25,335 nucleotides of DNA from Intoshia linei (Eukaryota > Orthonectida > Rhopaluridae), in contig LWCA01000499.1 of assembly GCA_001642005.1 (NCBI GenBank), positions 1-25,335 of the forward strand, read 5' to 3'. Each line of letters begins with the position of its first letter. Positions within the stretch are counted from its first letter, which is position 1. This document shows, piece by piece, positions 10,801 to 19,376 of this stretch. The position numbers and the translations under genes are program-made. The notes under the pieces were generated by a model that was given only the letters and a program-made list of their open reading frames with translations, did not search any database and had not been told where the DNA came from.

Positions 10801-11183
10801 ACAAATCGCCAAATTACAAAAAAAAATTTGACACAGTGTGTGAAATACACAGACAGTGAAAGGATTAAAATATATACTAAAAATTTTAAAACTATTGTTC
10901 ATAATATGTTAAGGTATTTTGTATTAAATTTTATAATTTGTATTACAAATAACATTTTATTTCAATTTAACCTTTAATTTAACGGTTTTATCTGCTGTTT
11001 TTATAGTTTTAAATTCTCTATCTCGCTAACTAAATTGTCTAAATACCAAGAATTGGGAGTTATAGAGAGAATACTGTACTATATATTATTTACCGATATG
11101 TGTGGCACAAGAACACAGATAAAATTGATTGCAGTGTTGTGATCATATATATATAGCAATATACTCCCATCATAAAAGGTATT
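7882..11183 (-). CDS. Hidden spliced gene, seven phase-matched exons, unknown protein
   Basis: No single long frame exists, but seven open blocks on the - strand are each bounded by AG and GT and their phases agree at every junction. The blocks are 11183-11094, 9844-9633, 9557-9446, 8881-8724, 8600-8479, 8157-8094 and 7951-7882 (stop TAA 7884-7882). Phases at successive joins are 0, 2, 0, 2, 1, 2. Together they give 275 residues. The longest exon encodes a charged segment (NINWDLITFLEKYPETK, AELCRLNYPDDIF). Others include LPDMSKVMRLVIWLKPSE and IQQFINLLSNDGHKKIIIEH. No signal peptide, membrane helix or catalytic motif is evident and I do not recognise the family. Weaker donors (GTTGAT, GTGTAG) flank exons 2 and 6. 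Introns hold transposon debris. The 5' end probably continues at 13326-15342. Confidence 0.6.
9075..9270 (+). pseudogene. Tigger/pogo-like transposase fragment inside an intron
   Basis: A frame near 9155-9215 reads IFNVDATGLFKNFRFLP, resembling the first catalytic block of Tigger transposases (N-A-D-E-T-G-L-F, where D is the first DDE residue) with E changed to A. A preceding segment in another frame (GKLFPKELAEIIE) may be the adjoining linker. Flanks are unrecognisable. It lies opposite to the spliced gene, between its exons 8881-8724 and 9557-9446. Confidence 0.4.
9912..10868. repeat. TTAA-flanked inverted-repeat element (piggyBac-type ends)
   Basis: The left end reads TTAACCCTTTCACTGTCT (from 9912) and the right end, reversed, reads TTAATCCTTTCACTGTCT (ending 10868): 17 of 18 bases agree and both start with TTAA, the piggyBac target duplication, followed by CCCTTT/TCCTTT. 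A second inverted pair lies inside: CTGTGTATA...CACACTGTGTCAA at about 10096-10123 and its reverse at about 10829-10855. On the right the two repeats adjoin; on the left they are 170 bp apart, as if an insertion split the left end. It sits in the intron between exons 11094 and 9844 of the spliced gene. Confidence 0.55.
10385..10694 (-). pseudogene. Tc1/mariner-like transposase, N-terminal DNA-binding fragment
   Basis: From an ATG at 10694 the - strand reads MGQKNDLKMDEKSQITALL, then ARGKTTLQISKCLKRDHRTI, a classic first helix-turn-helix of Tc1-type transposases. A stop follows. With two small defects the frame continues through KIVTP-x-ELSLLRKEV to a second paired-like helix (NVSRNTRCRVLKSI). 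The catalytic DDE domain is absent: the next 250 bp towards the left end hold only A/T-rich sequence and at most a doubtful trace of the C-terminus near 10170. This is a truncated, dead copy lying within the TTAA-bounded repeat. Confidence 0.65.
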
Positions 11184-11479
11184 CTAGATTAAAAATACAT
11201 GATTATTCAAGCAAATGTACAATGTCTTGACTTTCAGAAAATCGAATAAGGATATTGTTAACCTATATAATTAATTATATTGCATATAAAATAACAAGGC
11301 TAAAATATATTTTGTATTATTACGCCAACTATATAAAACGAAATGATATGCATAGTACATATGCACACGGTTGACTATTAATTATGCAAATTTCATTGAT
11401 TTATTTAGTCATAAAAATAAAATTTGATGATGAAGCAACAATAAACTAATTTATATAACTTAAACATTTGTTCATAAGA

Positions 11480-12638
11480 CAAAGTCTTTTGCATAAAGCT
11501 CGATCTTTTATATAATTATATACTTGTATACCAAAAATATAGAAATATTTAATATTTAATTTTCTAATCTTTTCTCTGTACTTGATTTGCGTCTTCTTCC
11601 TTTTTTGCGTTACGTGGTCTTCTTTATCCATAATTTTAGCGTATAATTTTTTTTGATATTTTTGATCATCTTCGGTTAATTCAGTTTTACATATGTCATA
11701 ATGTCAAAATTTTGATGATCATATCTATAAATCCCAGAAAAAACAAAAAGAAAGTTTGCTTTAGTCTTCCGAAGAATCTTTCAACAAGTGATCTTATGGT
11801 ACATTGTTCGTCGTGTTCTTTGATTTGCAGTTGTGTTACGCATTGCGTTAGTTTTTTAACAGCAATTTTTCTAATTCCCGGTGTATCCATGTCATGTCAT
11901 GTGCGTCTCCAATATACCCTGAATCCATAAGAATAGCCCATCGATCACCATCGTCTTCCATTAATCGTTTTTTCCAACTGTTTTTTTCATATAATCAATG
12001 TAAAATTTAAAATTAAATTTAAATGCCTTGTAGTCGTGTACACTTCTCACAGTCGATGGACAAAAAAATAATGCATAATGGGACTTGCATGCCATGACTC
12101 ATACTTCTTTTTTCAAAGCATTAAACTTGTGTTTTCCATCCCACATTCTTTTTCTGTCACATTCCGTACCCTGGGGTATATATACTTGAATACTAGCATT
12201 GTCACCTATAAGTCCTATATATGTATATATTCGAGATAAAACAGTGGGTCGCCTTATTTTATCCCACCATTTTTGTTTTAACATTTTATTTATCGTCTTT
12301 CTCATTCGATCAATCGCCTTTGCCACTGTACTTAAGTTTTTCTCATTGAACATTTTAGCAATTATGTATACATTTTCACCGGTTTTGAGCCAAAATAGGT
12401 ATATAATTAAAGCTGCCATGTCACTAATTTTCAATTTAGAGCCTCTTCTTAAAAGATGCACATAACTTCTAATTTTTTCAAATATTATCGTTATTTCGAT
12501 ATTTAAAAAGTTTATACACTGATGAAACGAGGACGCATTATTTAAAAACTTAAATACCGGATCTTCAGGTTTCTCATCAGAATCTAGCAGGTGGTCAAAA
12601 TCATTAATTTTCTCTAACTTCAGTTCATTTTTTTTCAA
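11480..12638 (-). pseudogene. PIF/Harbinger-like (DDE_Tnp_4 type) transposase relic
   Basis: The - strand frame opens at 12638 and runs 179 residues to TGA at 12099-12101. It contains a helix-rich N-terminal region (MAALIIYLFWLKTGENVYII, then AKAIDRMRK) and the first catalytic block GDNASIQVYIPQGTECDRKR with WDGKHKFNAL. Past the stop the protein goes on with TVRSVHDYKAF. A frameshift near 11980 then gives LMDSGYIG (second catalytic D), and another leads to RSLVERFFGRLKQ (third catalytic residue, E). A basic tail (DKEDHVTQKRKKTQIKYR) occupies 11631-11490. The D...D...E layout with GYIG and VE-x-x-FGRLK matches Harbinger transposases and HARBI1. No companion Myb-like ORF was found. It lies in an intron of the candidate spliced gene and in the same orientation. 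Confidence 0.75.
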
Positions 12639-13325
12639 TTGATTTGTTTAAAAAATTTAAATCCAGATGTATTTGTAAATTACAGTATATTATGATAAAA
12701 GATAGAGTATTATGACATTCTAATGAATGCATTTCAAATTAGTCAAATTTATTACAACCATATCATTTTATCAAGTCTATTACATAATTTTAAGTAAGCA
12801 ATCAATTTTTTAATCAAATGAATAATTTATGAAATACTTTATGGTAATCAACAGACCGCGGTTTCACTAATGTCATCAATTAATTTTCAAAATATAATTT
12901 ATTTTAATTTTTACATAATCATCAAATTTGATGACTAATTAGTTTGAAATACAATAACATAATATGAAAATTTACTAAATAAAACAAAAAATATCAAGAA
13001 TTGTTATTTTAATAAAAATTTTGACGGTCAAAAACTAAGATTACCCTTTTTTAAAAAATGAAAACAACCGTAGAAGTGTTAAAAAATGTTATCAATTACA
13101 ATAGAAACGCGATTCGTGTAATAGTTACATTAGAGAATAAAAATCTATATAATATTAACCAATACGTAAAAATAAATAATTATATTATGATCAATCGGGT
13201 TGATTCAACCCTGTATTTGCAATAAAAAATGTTATTGGTAACCTAGGAACTTTTTCTATCATGTACTCAAAATTTAGTTTCGTTTTGACCAAATAATAAA
13301 AACTATATATTATTGTATTTCTTAC

Positions 13326-15342
13326 TTTTCCATGTAAAGCTTCAGTTATGAGATTGCTTTCCTAAAAAATATTATTTACTTTAACTTTTTATTATTATAA
13401 CTTTTATTTACATGATAATCAAAAACGTCTACGTCAGAGGTGGCCAAATTGTGGCCGCGATATGGTTATCTAATAAAATGTAATAAACGTTTGACATTTT
13501 CGACACCTATTAGTTAACCACGTCCAAATGTCATTTTGGCTAATTTTTTACCATTTGTCAGTTGACAATGTACTTATGTAAAGTGGCCTGAAAAAATACG
13601 TACTATCAATTTTAGTTTATTTGGTGTTATGTTATAGGGCAATGGTTCCCAAAGTGCTCCACAGGAAATTCTAGGTGATCCACCAGAAAAATTTTTAATA
13701 AAATGATGATAAACTTTTTTTAAACAATAATATTAAATTAGAATATTATTCATTATCGATCATTTATTATTATTATTAGTGAACGTAAATATCATTTTAT
13801 AAAACATAAAGTGAAAATTTACTGAATAACGTGAATAATTTTCACGTGCGTTAAATTTAATCTATGTAACAATTTAACTTAGTTCGATAGTCATTCCCAG
13901 AACCGAACCTAGCAAGCTCGTGGCCACTCCTAAAATGAAAAATAGCACCTTAATAAATATTTGTAAACGAATTATGTCATATAACCCTATCCACCTCTTA
14001 AGACTCTTGAGTTAACATTTTAAATTTAAAAACACAAATTAGTGGATATTCAATAAAAATTTAATCTCTCCATTTAATAAATTAAAACTTAATCTTAAAA
14101 AAATTTCGTTAAGATCCATCGGTAGAATGGTCTCGGATACGGTAGGTTCGGAACTGGTAGCACCATAATTATGTTTGAAATTAATAATTTTTTTAATTAC
14201 GCCATTGAAGCTACCATGTCAAAATTAATGTTAAATTTTCGAATTAAGGAGGAATATATAATAAAAAAATTTAAATATTACCTTAGTGACGTGTTCAGGA
14301 TTAAGGGAATTTTTTTAAAAATTATGTGGTCAACACACATTTTTTTTTGTGACAAGTGGTCCAAGGTGGATAAAGTTTGGGAACCACTGTTATAGGGAGA
14401 CTTCACGGTGATATAAATATTCAGTTATACACTATGATAGCTTTACCGTGAACATAGCAAATAAACTTACTTTACAAATGTTAATGTTAAGAAAATTTTA
14501 ATAAAAATAAAAAAATAAAACGAAATTTGTTCAACAAAATCAATTAAAGCTAGCTTTCTGACACCACATATATAGCAAAAACTTGATAAAAATGTTAATT
14601 GTTATTTTTATGCTGAAATTGAAAAATTTCATCAATTTCTAATACACACTAAAGAATTTTATGATGCTAAGAGTATAGAAAATATTGTTGGTGTATTTTA
14701 CATAAAGAATAAATGTATGTTATTTTTTATTAATCTTTGTTTATTTTACAGGGTGTAATAATTTACCTCTTGGGTTGCTTATGCGAGCAGATAAGGCTCT
14801 GACGTGTTTAATTTATTTTATATAATTATAAATTAAATGAATTTTAAAATTGTTTTACATAAAAATTTAAATTATATACGTATAAAATTTGTTTATTTTA
14901 ATTTTGTATAATTAATTGCATAATAATTGTAATGAAATTTCTTTTTTTTTTTTATATAAAAACTAAATATAGATCTTATATCCATGACAATTGGTGAATC
15001 AAGCACTAAGTTACTAGACCTTGTTAAATTTGGCTCTGGATAAAATGACCTCCCATGTCGTTTCAAATGATATCTATTAAATTAATACAAAATAACAAAC
15101 ATAGTATGTAATCAATTCGCTCGTAAGAGTAATACCATTTGACAGGAGACTTATACAATACCCTTCATAAATATTGTATAGATCAAAGCGCATATGACTA
15201 AGACGCAAAGTTTGTACATTAAATACTACTTCTTCATCAAAAATGAACTAAAATTATAAATAAATTAAGTTATTTAAATAATGCAAACATGATGTCGAAG
15301 GTTTAGTTTAACTTCTTTAATAATTTGTAACAATCTCTCCAT
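13326..15342 (-). CDS. Candidate 5' exons of the hidden - strand gene
   Basis: Exon a, 15342-15289, begins with ATG (an in-frame TGA lies 42 bases upstream) and reads MERLLQIIKEVKLNLRHH. Exon b, 15247-15162, follows a 41-bp GT-AG intron in phase 0 and reads FIFDEEVVFNVQTLRLSH, then MRFDLYNIYE. Exon c starts at 15073 with the matching phase (YHLKRHGRSFYPEPNLTR); its end is uncertain, and 14989 (donor GTCATG) gives the phase needed next. Exon d, 13361-13326, reads ESNLITEALHGK and has a strong GTAAGA donor; its phase-0 end fits the exon at 11183. Joined to the seven downstream exons this makes 362 residues. The c-to-d link is the weakest step, because an intermediate exon may be missing and the hAT element at 13640-14389 fills much of that intron. 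Two separate genes remain possible. Confidence 0.42.
13632..14397. mobile_element. hAT-type miniature element with exact 8-bp target duplication
   Basis: The direct repeat TTATAGGG occurs at 13632-13639 and 14390-14397. Between them, the left end CAATGGTTCCCAAAGTG and the right end (reversed) CAGTGGTTCCCAAACTT form terminal inverted repeats of about 15 bases with a C-A-x-T-G start, typical of hAT elements, which make 8-bp duplications. The 750-bp interior has no transposase; the open frame at 14171-14395 only reads into the terminal repeat and is not a gene. It contains another repeat (13898-14156). Confidence 0.85.
13898..14156. repeat. Small dispersed repeat with terminal inverted repeats, copy A
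   Basis: It begins CAGAACCGAACCTAGC and ends, reversed, CAGTTCCGAACCTACC. The same family occurs at 22786-23051 with matching ends and shared internal blocks (GGCCAC near the left, a CATTTTAAATTTAAA block in the middle, GGTCTCGG near the right). It is non-coding, about 260 bp, and nested within the hAT miniature element. No convincing target duplication is visible. Confidence 0.65.
14400..14980. other. A+T-rich, presumed intron of the - strand gene
   Basis: A possible acceptor-bounded short block exists near 14670 on the - strand, but its frames close quickly. Otherwise I see A/T runs and nothing recognisable. Confidence 0.35.
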
Positions 15343-16389
15343 TGTCAGATTTTTAATGCAGATTTTGCCGGTTTGAAAAATTCATAAAATTGTCAATAAA
15401 GTGTGCATTAAATTAACAAATGTATTATTAACTTTTTCTTGTTACTTAGTCACTTGATCGTAACGATAATATCATCGGTACTACTAAAATATCAATTAAA
15501 GTAATTAGTTAACTCATTTATTAGATTATACTTTTATTTTATATTTCGCAATTATCCCGTTACTCATATATTTTTATCTTTTTATATTCTGTCATATCCC
15601 AACGCTGCTACTGTTAGTTGAATTTGATTTTAAATTGAATCAAAACCTTTTTACATAAATTTATTATATTTTTTCGAAATCAAAACGGTCTGCTCGTTTA
15701 TATACTGTACTAATTCTTATTCATTACATAATGTTTTTACATTTAATTTAATCAAATATCTTACGCGTATTTGTATAATAGAAACAATTATTACGACAAT
15801 ATCAGCCTCATTTTCTGATACTACGAAATTAGAAATGATTTTAAAAAATATAGATTAAAACTTGTTATCAGTTATAGATACAATTTGTACAATTAAAATG
15901 TAAAGATTGCAGAGTAAAGGAAAATATTGAGCTCAGAAATTAAAGAAAAGTAGACAAATCTAGAAATAACTATGACAAAACTATTACGCAATTGGCTTAC
16001 TCAGATACTTTGCAAATTGCAAGATTTTTATCGAATTATCGAAAGATAATTTGTAAAAAAATTGGCTGTCGAATTTAGAAATATTTACTACAAGCATTAT
16101 AATGTGAGTCTATTTGGGCATCAATAAGTCTAGTAATTCTTAGGCCTAAAATATAATACGTAGTTTGCTGTTGTATCATAATTATTTGCGCCATAATTGT
16201 GAATGATCTATTGTCTATTATGCAAAGATATGCAGTGTAGTATCGTGAAATACTTGTACTGAAATATTTATAGTCACTACAGTAATAAATTTAGCGCAAA
16301 TGCAGAAAATTTCACAAGTGAAATTTAGAATAGTTTTATACATAATTCGAATCCATCATTACCAATTTTAGTATTCCAAAATTCGAAAA
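15343..16389. other. Divergent intergenic region between the - strand gene and the FLYWCH gene
   Basis: About 1 kb separates two starts that point away from each other, so promoters for both are expected here. The sequence is A+T-rich throughout, so TATA-like strings carry no weight. No coding frame or transposon end was recognised. A possible acceptor (CAATTTTAG, about 16362-16370) just before the FLYWCH start leaves room for an upstream exon. Confidence 0.4.
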
Positions 16390-17377
16390 ATGATTCAAGT
16401 TGGTAGATCTAGCAGAGGAAATGTAGTAATCAAGTATGAAGGGTATTGTTACAGTAGAAATAAAACGGCTAAACAAAGACAGTATTGGCGTTGTCGCGAT
16501 TCGTCATGTTTGGCTACATGTAGTACTGATCTCGAGTTTAAGCATTTCAAATACGGTCTTAAAAAACATTTACATCCACCTACAACTGAAGACATATGTT
16601 TTACAAATAAAATATTTTCAAGGGAAAAAAGAGTAAAGGCAAAATTGAATAAAGTTGATAATCCCTTAAATGGTCATGTTTTACATAGCGAATTTACAAA
16701 TTTAAATGTATCCACGTCTGACAAAGTGACTGATTCGAATAGTGGTGAAAAAAGTTTAAACCCAGTAGATACCAAGGAATCTTGTTCAGACATTGACATT
16801 TTACGTTCAAATTCAGATTCCATATTTGAATCAATTAATCTCAACCAGTCTGAATCACCTTCTGAATCACCTTGTAAATTATCAAAATACACTGATCAAT
16901 TACTGAATTCTACAAATACCAAAATTGATTTCATTGACACATCTACTAATTCCCTTTGTACAAATTGTCAAAAACACACCGTTTCCCCAGAAATTACCGA
17001 TACTCATCTTAAAAATATTTTAGAAAGTGGTTATCTTCGATTTCAACGAAAACAAGATAAATTTCCGTCCGAACAACACCTTTTGTCTACATTTTCATCC
17101 TTTAAATTTGCACTCCAGGAATCTATTCTCTTTTTTTATCGAGAATGGGTTGAATATATGTCTATGGTATTCTTTTTATATTTTAAATATATTTTTTCTA
17201 GTTTTTTATTTATAATTTAATTTGCAGACTTCACATGATTTGTCAAATTCAAAAATTGAACATTTTAAAAAACTTGAAGTCAAACTTTCTGAATTAAAAG
17301 ATTTATACGACAAAAAACTGTTATCTAAAACCCAATATTGTAATATGGCCCTAACTTGCCTTTCTGAATATAAATAA
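16390..17377 (+). CDS. FLYWCH zinc-finger protein, two exons
   Basis: Exon 1 (16390-17166, 259 codons) starts at ATG. Residues 5-64 form a FLYWCH finger: RSSRGNVVIKYEGYCYS, then YWRC with Cys35, Cys40 and the pair His60/His62 followed by PP. FLYWCH domains bind DNA or protein in chromatin factors such as Mod(mdg4), and also occur beside MULE transposases; no transposase is present here. Residues about 100-190 are Ser/Asn-rich and acidic, probably disordered, followed by a CTNCQKH element and a helical stretch. The frame would run on to 17220, but a 61-bp GT-AG intron (17167-17227) in phase 0 joins exon 2 (17228-17377), a 49-codon charged, coiled-coil-like tail (KIEHFKKLEVKLSELKDLY). The total is 308 residues, with AATAAA at the stop. 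The exon-internal frames at 16436, 16674(-), 17027 and 17206(-) are shadows. DNA binding is inferred. Confidence 0.8.
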
Positions 17378-18337
17378 AAATTTTTTTTCATTATATATAA
17401 ATTCTTTACTATTCTTTTGTTTCTTACAATTTTCGTGAAATTATCCACTTTTGCAATACATTTTTAGATTGTAGTATCATGAATTGATTTTCTTTTACAT
17501 TTTATTACAATTAAATGGAATATCTAATTTGTATTTATTACAATGTTAAGTTTTAATCCTCAAATTAAATATATAGGACATTTGTATCTAGATTTTAGAG
17601 TGATATAAATATAATCCAAGTTGGAAATGATGCATGCTTTCTGTTTGCTCAAATTAACTAAAACTTGTTTTTCCTGGATTTAATATTTTTATATATTTCA
17701 TTATTCTTTTTTTTGTTACAAAAATAGGCAACGGGTCTATACTGAAATGTACTTTTTATGTTTAAAAAGATGATTTTAAAAAAAAATGTATGTAATGGTT
17801 GTCAAGCTAAGGCTAAGCACCAGAGGTCGTTGATAATTTGTAAACAAAAATGAATATTACATGTATTGCCTTAAATTTTCTTCTGCTTATCTGAAAAAAT
17901 GTACAAACAGCATCCTAGCTCTGGCGAGGGAAAATTTTTTTTATTTTATTAATGTTATATAAATTATTAATATAATATATAATTGCGACCTGCTTATTAC
18001 TAATATTAATTCATTTAATTTAATATTTTAATGCAAATAACATTTTCTATAGAGGTTACTATATTAAAATTTTACTCAAAGTGTGCCGACAATTTATCGC
18101 ACAAGATTTAATATTATAATTGAAAAAATATCAGGTTGTCAAGGAATTATTTTTCGCACACTCTGTGAAAAAAATCACGCTACACCACTGGTGTTTTAGT
18201 GAATTATTAACTTTCAAGGCCTACGTCGTATAGGCATAAAAGGCGCTTGCTTGCTTTTTGACTTGCTTTAGAATTGTTTTTAGTTAAGACACATGTTAGT
18301 ACAATGTACTAAGTACATATACCAAACATAAATTTGA
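17378..18337. other. Intergenic, mostly A+T-rich
   Basis: Downstream of the FLYWCH gene there are T-rich runs, a G+C-richer patch near 17905-17930 and a short perfect palindrome (CACCACTGGTG, about 18184) next to a short G+C-richer patch at 18210-18250. These hint at a decayed transposon, but I found no paired termini. Confidence 0.35.
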
Positions 18338-18547
18338 CTAAATTAGTTTATTTTCTAATGTATTTATTTCTCCATAATAATGTATTTTATTTTCTAATAT
18401 TGAGTTTAATCTAATTATAACCCAATCTGAATTTACTAAAAATCCACATAAACGTGATATTAATTGACATAATTTTAAAAAATATTCACATCCTAGTGTA
18501 CAGTATTTATTTCTATATGTATTTACAATACAGCAATCTATTGACAT
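18338..18547 (-). pseudogene. Short - strand frame, possible reverse-transcriptase fragment
   Basis: A 69-codon frame contains CEYFLKLCQLISRLCGFLV and SDWVI, loosely recalling the thumb region of DIRS-type reverse transcriptases (I-x-x-L-x-R-L-I-G-x-L-V). There is no active-site motif and no neighbouring retroelement sequence, so the assignment is weak. A chance frame in A/T-rich DNA is the main alternative. Confidence 0.22.
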
Positions 18548-18599
18548 TGAAATTTATTTACATTAATATTATTTTGTTAAATTCTAAAAAATTTTCCAA

Positions 18600-19175
18600 A
18601 TGGATTTAAATTTTAAACAAAAATCCAAAGGTGTTCGAAGCATAATTAGATCAATGAACTTTGAAATGATTGTAAAATTTTAAATATATTTTTTATCTAA
18701 TTAAATTTTTAGCACTCTGAAAAGAAAAATTACATTGCAAAGTACAATTACAATGTTTATAATATCCGACATGAATTTTATCCATTACAATTTAAATTTT
18801 ATTGTCAAAATACAAATTTTGATCAATTTAGAAAAATTGTTAAAAAAATTATTACATTTGAATGCATACATGGATTGCTTCAAATTAGATTTATTAATGA
18901 AATTCAACCACAATTAAATAATTCATTGTTTCAAATTTTGAACACAATTATGGAATGCAGCGAATATTTTACAAAATTCTTTAAAACATATAAACTGAAA
19001 TTGTATACTAATTATATTCTCACTTATGATTTGCGTAAGTTTTAAATGTACAGTACTCTTTAAATGTAATTTTTTCAGATTTTACCATTTTTAGTAAATT
19101 ATTTCAGGGTTTTCCAAAATGGGCAATTCGGCTTTGTTAGTGGATGCTTTAAAAAGTTTTAAAAATTTTAATTAA
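18600..19175 (+). CDS. Hidden small spliced gene, three exons, unknown protein
   Basis: Exon 2, 18713-19034, is open for 107 codons in very A+T-rich DNA. It is bounded by a T-rich acceptor (AATTTTTAG) and a perfect GTAAGT donor. It reads NYIAKYNYNVYNIRHEFYPL, KIVKKIITFECIHGLLQIRF and TIMECSEYFTKFF. Exon 1, 18600-18671, starts with ATG (MDLNFKQKSKGVRSIIRS) and ends in phase 0 at a GTAAAA donor, leaving a 41-bp intron. Exon 3, 19108-19175, continues in the required phase (RFSKMGNSALLVDALKSF) to TAA and is followed by AATAAA-like signals; that intron is 73 bp. An alternative acceptor at 19078 would give a 44-bp intron and a different end. The product is 153 residues, basic and helix-prone, with no motif I recognise. 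The 60-residue frame at 18735 is a shadow. Confidence 0.5.
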
Positions 19176-19376
19176 TATAAAAAATAATAAATATAAATAT
19201 AAAAATAAATTTGTATTGATTTATTTATGATATTTTCTAGTAAAATTGGTGAAAATAAGAGGTAACACAAAAGAGATTGAAAAAAAACTGAATTAAATGT
19301 ATTTACTTTTGACGTATAATGTGTTTAACTACATTTTAATTTTAAGGTAAAAGTGTATCTATTGTAACATTAACAT

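Noticed and set aside
11240-11310. A further 37-bp exon for the - strand gene
   Set aside because: Acceptor and donor exist, but the phase needed by the next exon puts a stop inside it.
11712-12465. Two + strand frames (11712-11930 and 12199-12465)
   Set aside because: Both are antisense to the Harbinger-like transposase blocks.
13195-13213. Palindrome GGGTTGATTCAACCC
   Set aside because: A single short perfect palindrome with no paired elements, too little to support a site.
14171-14395. 74-residue + strand frame
   Set aside because: It lies inside the hAT miniature element and its last codons are the terminal inverted repeat itself.
16436-17448. Frames overlapping the FLYWCH gene in other frames or on the other strand
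   Set aside because: They have low-complexity translations, while the FLYWCH frame has a clear domain, splice sites and tail.
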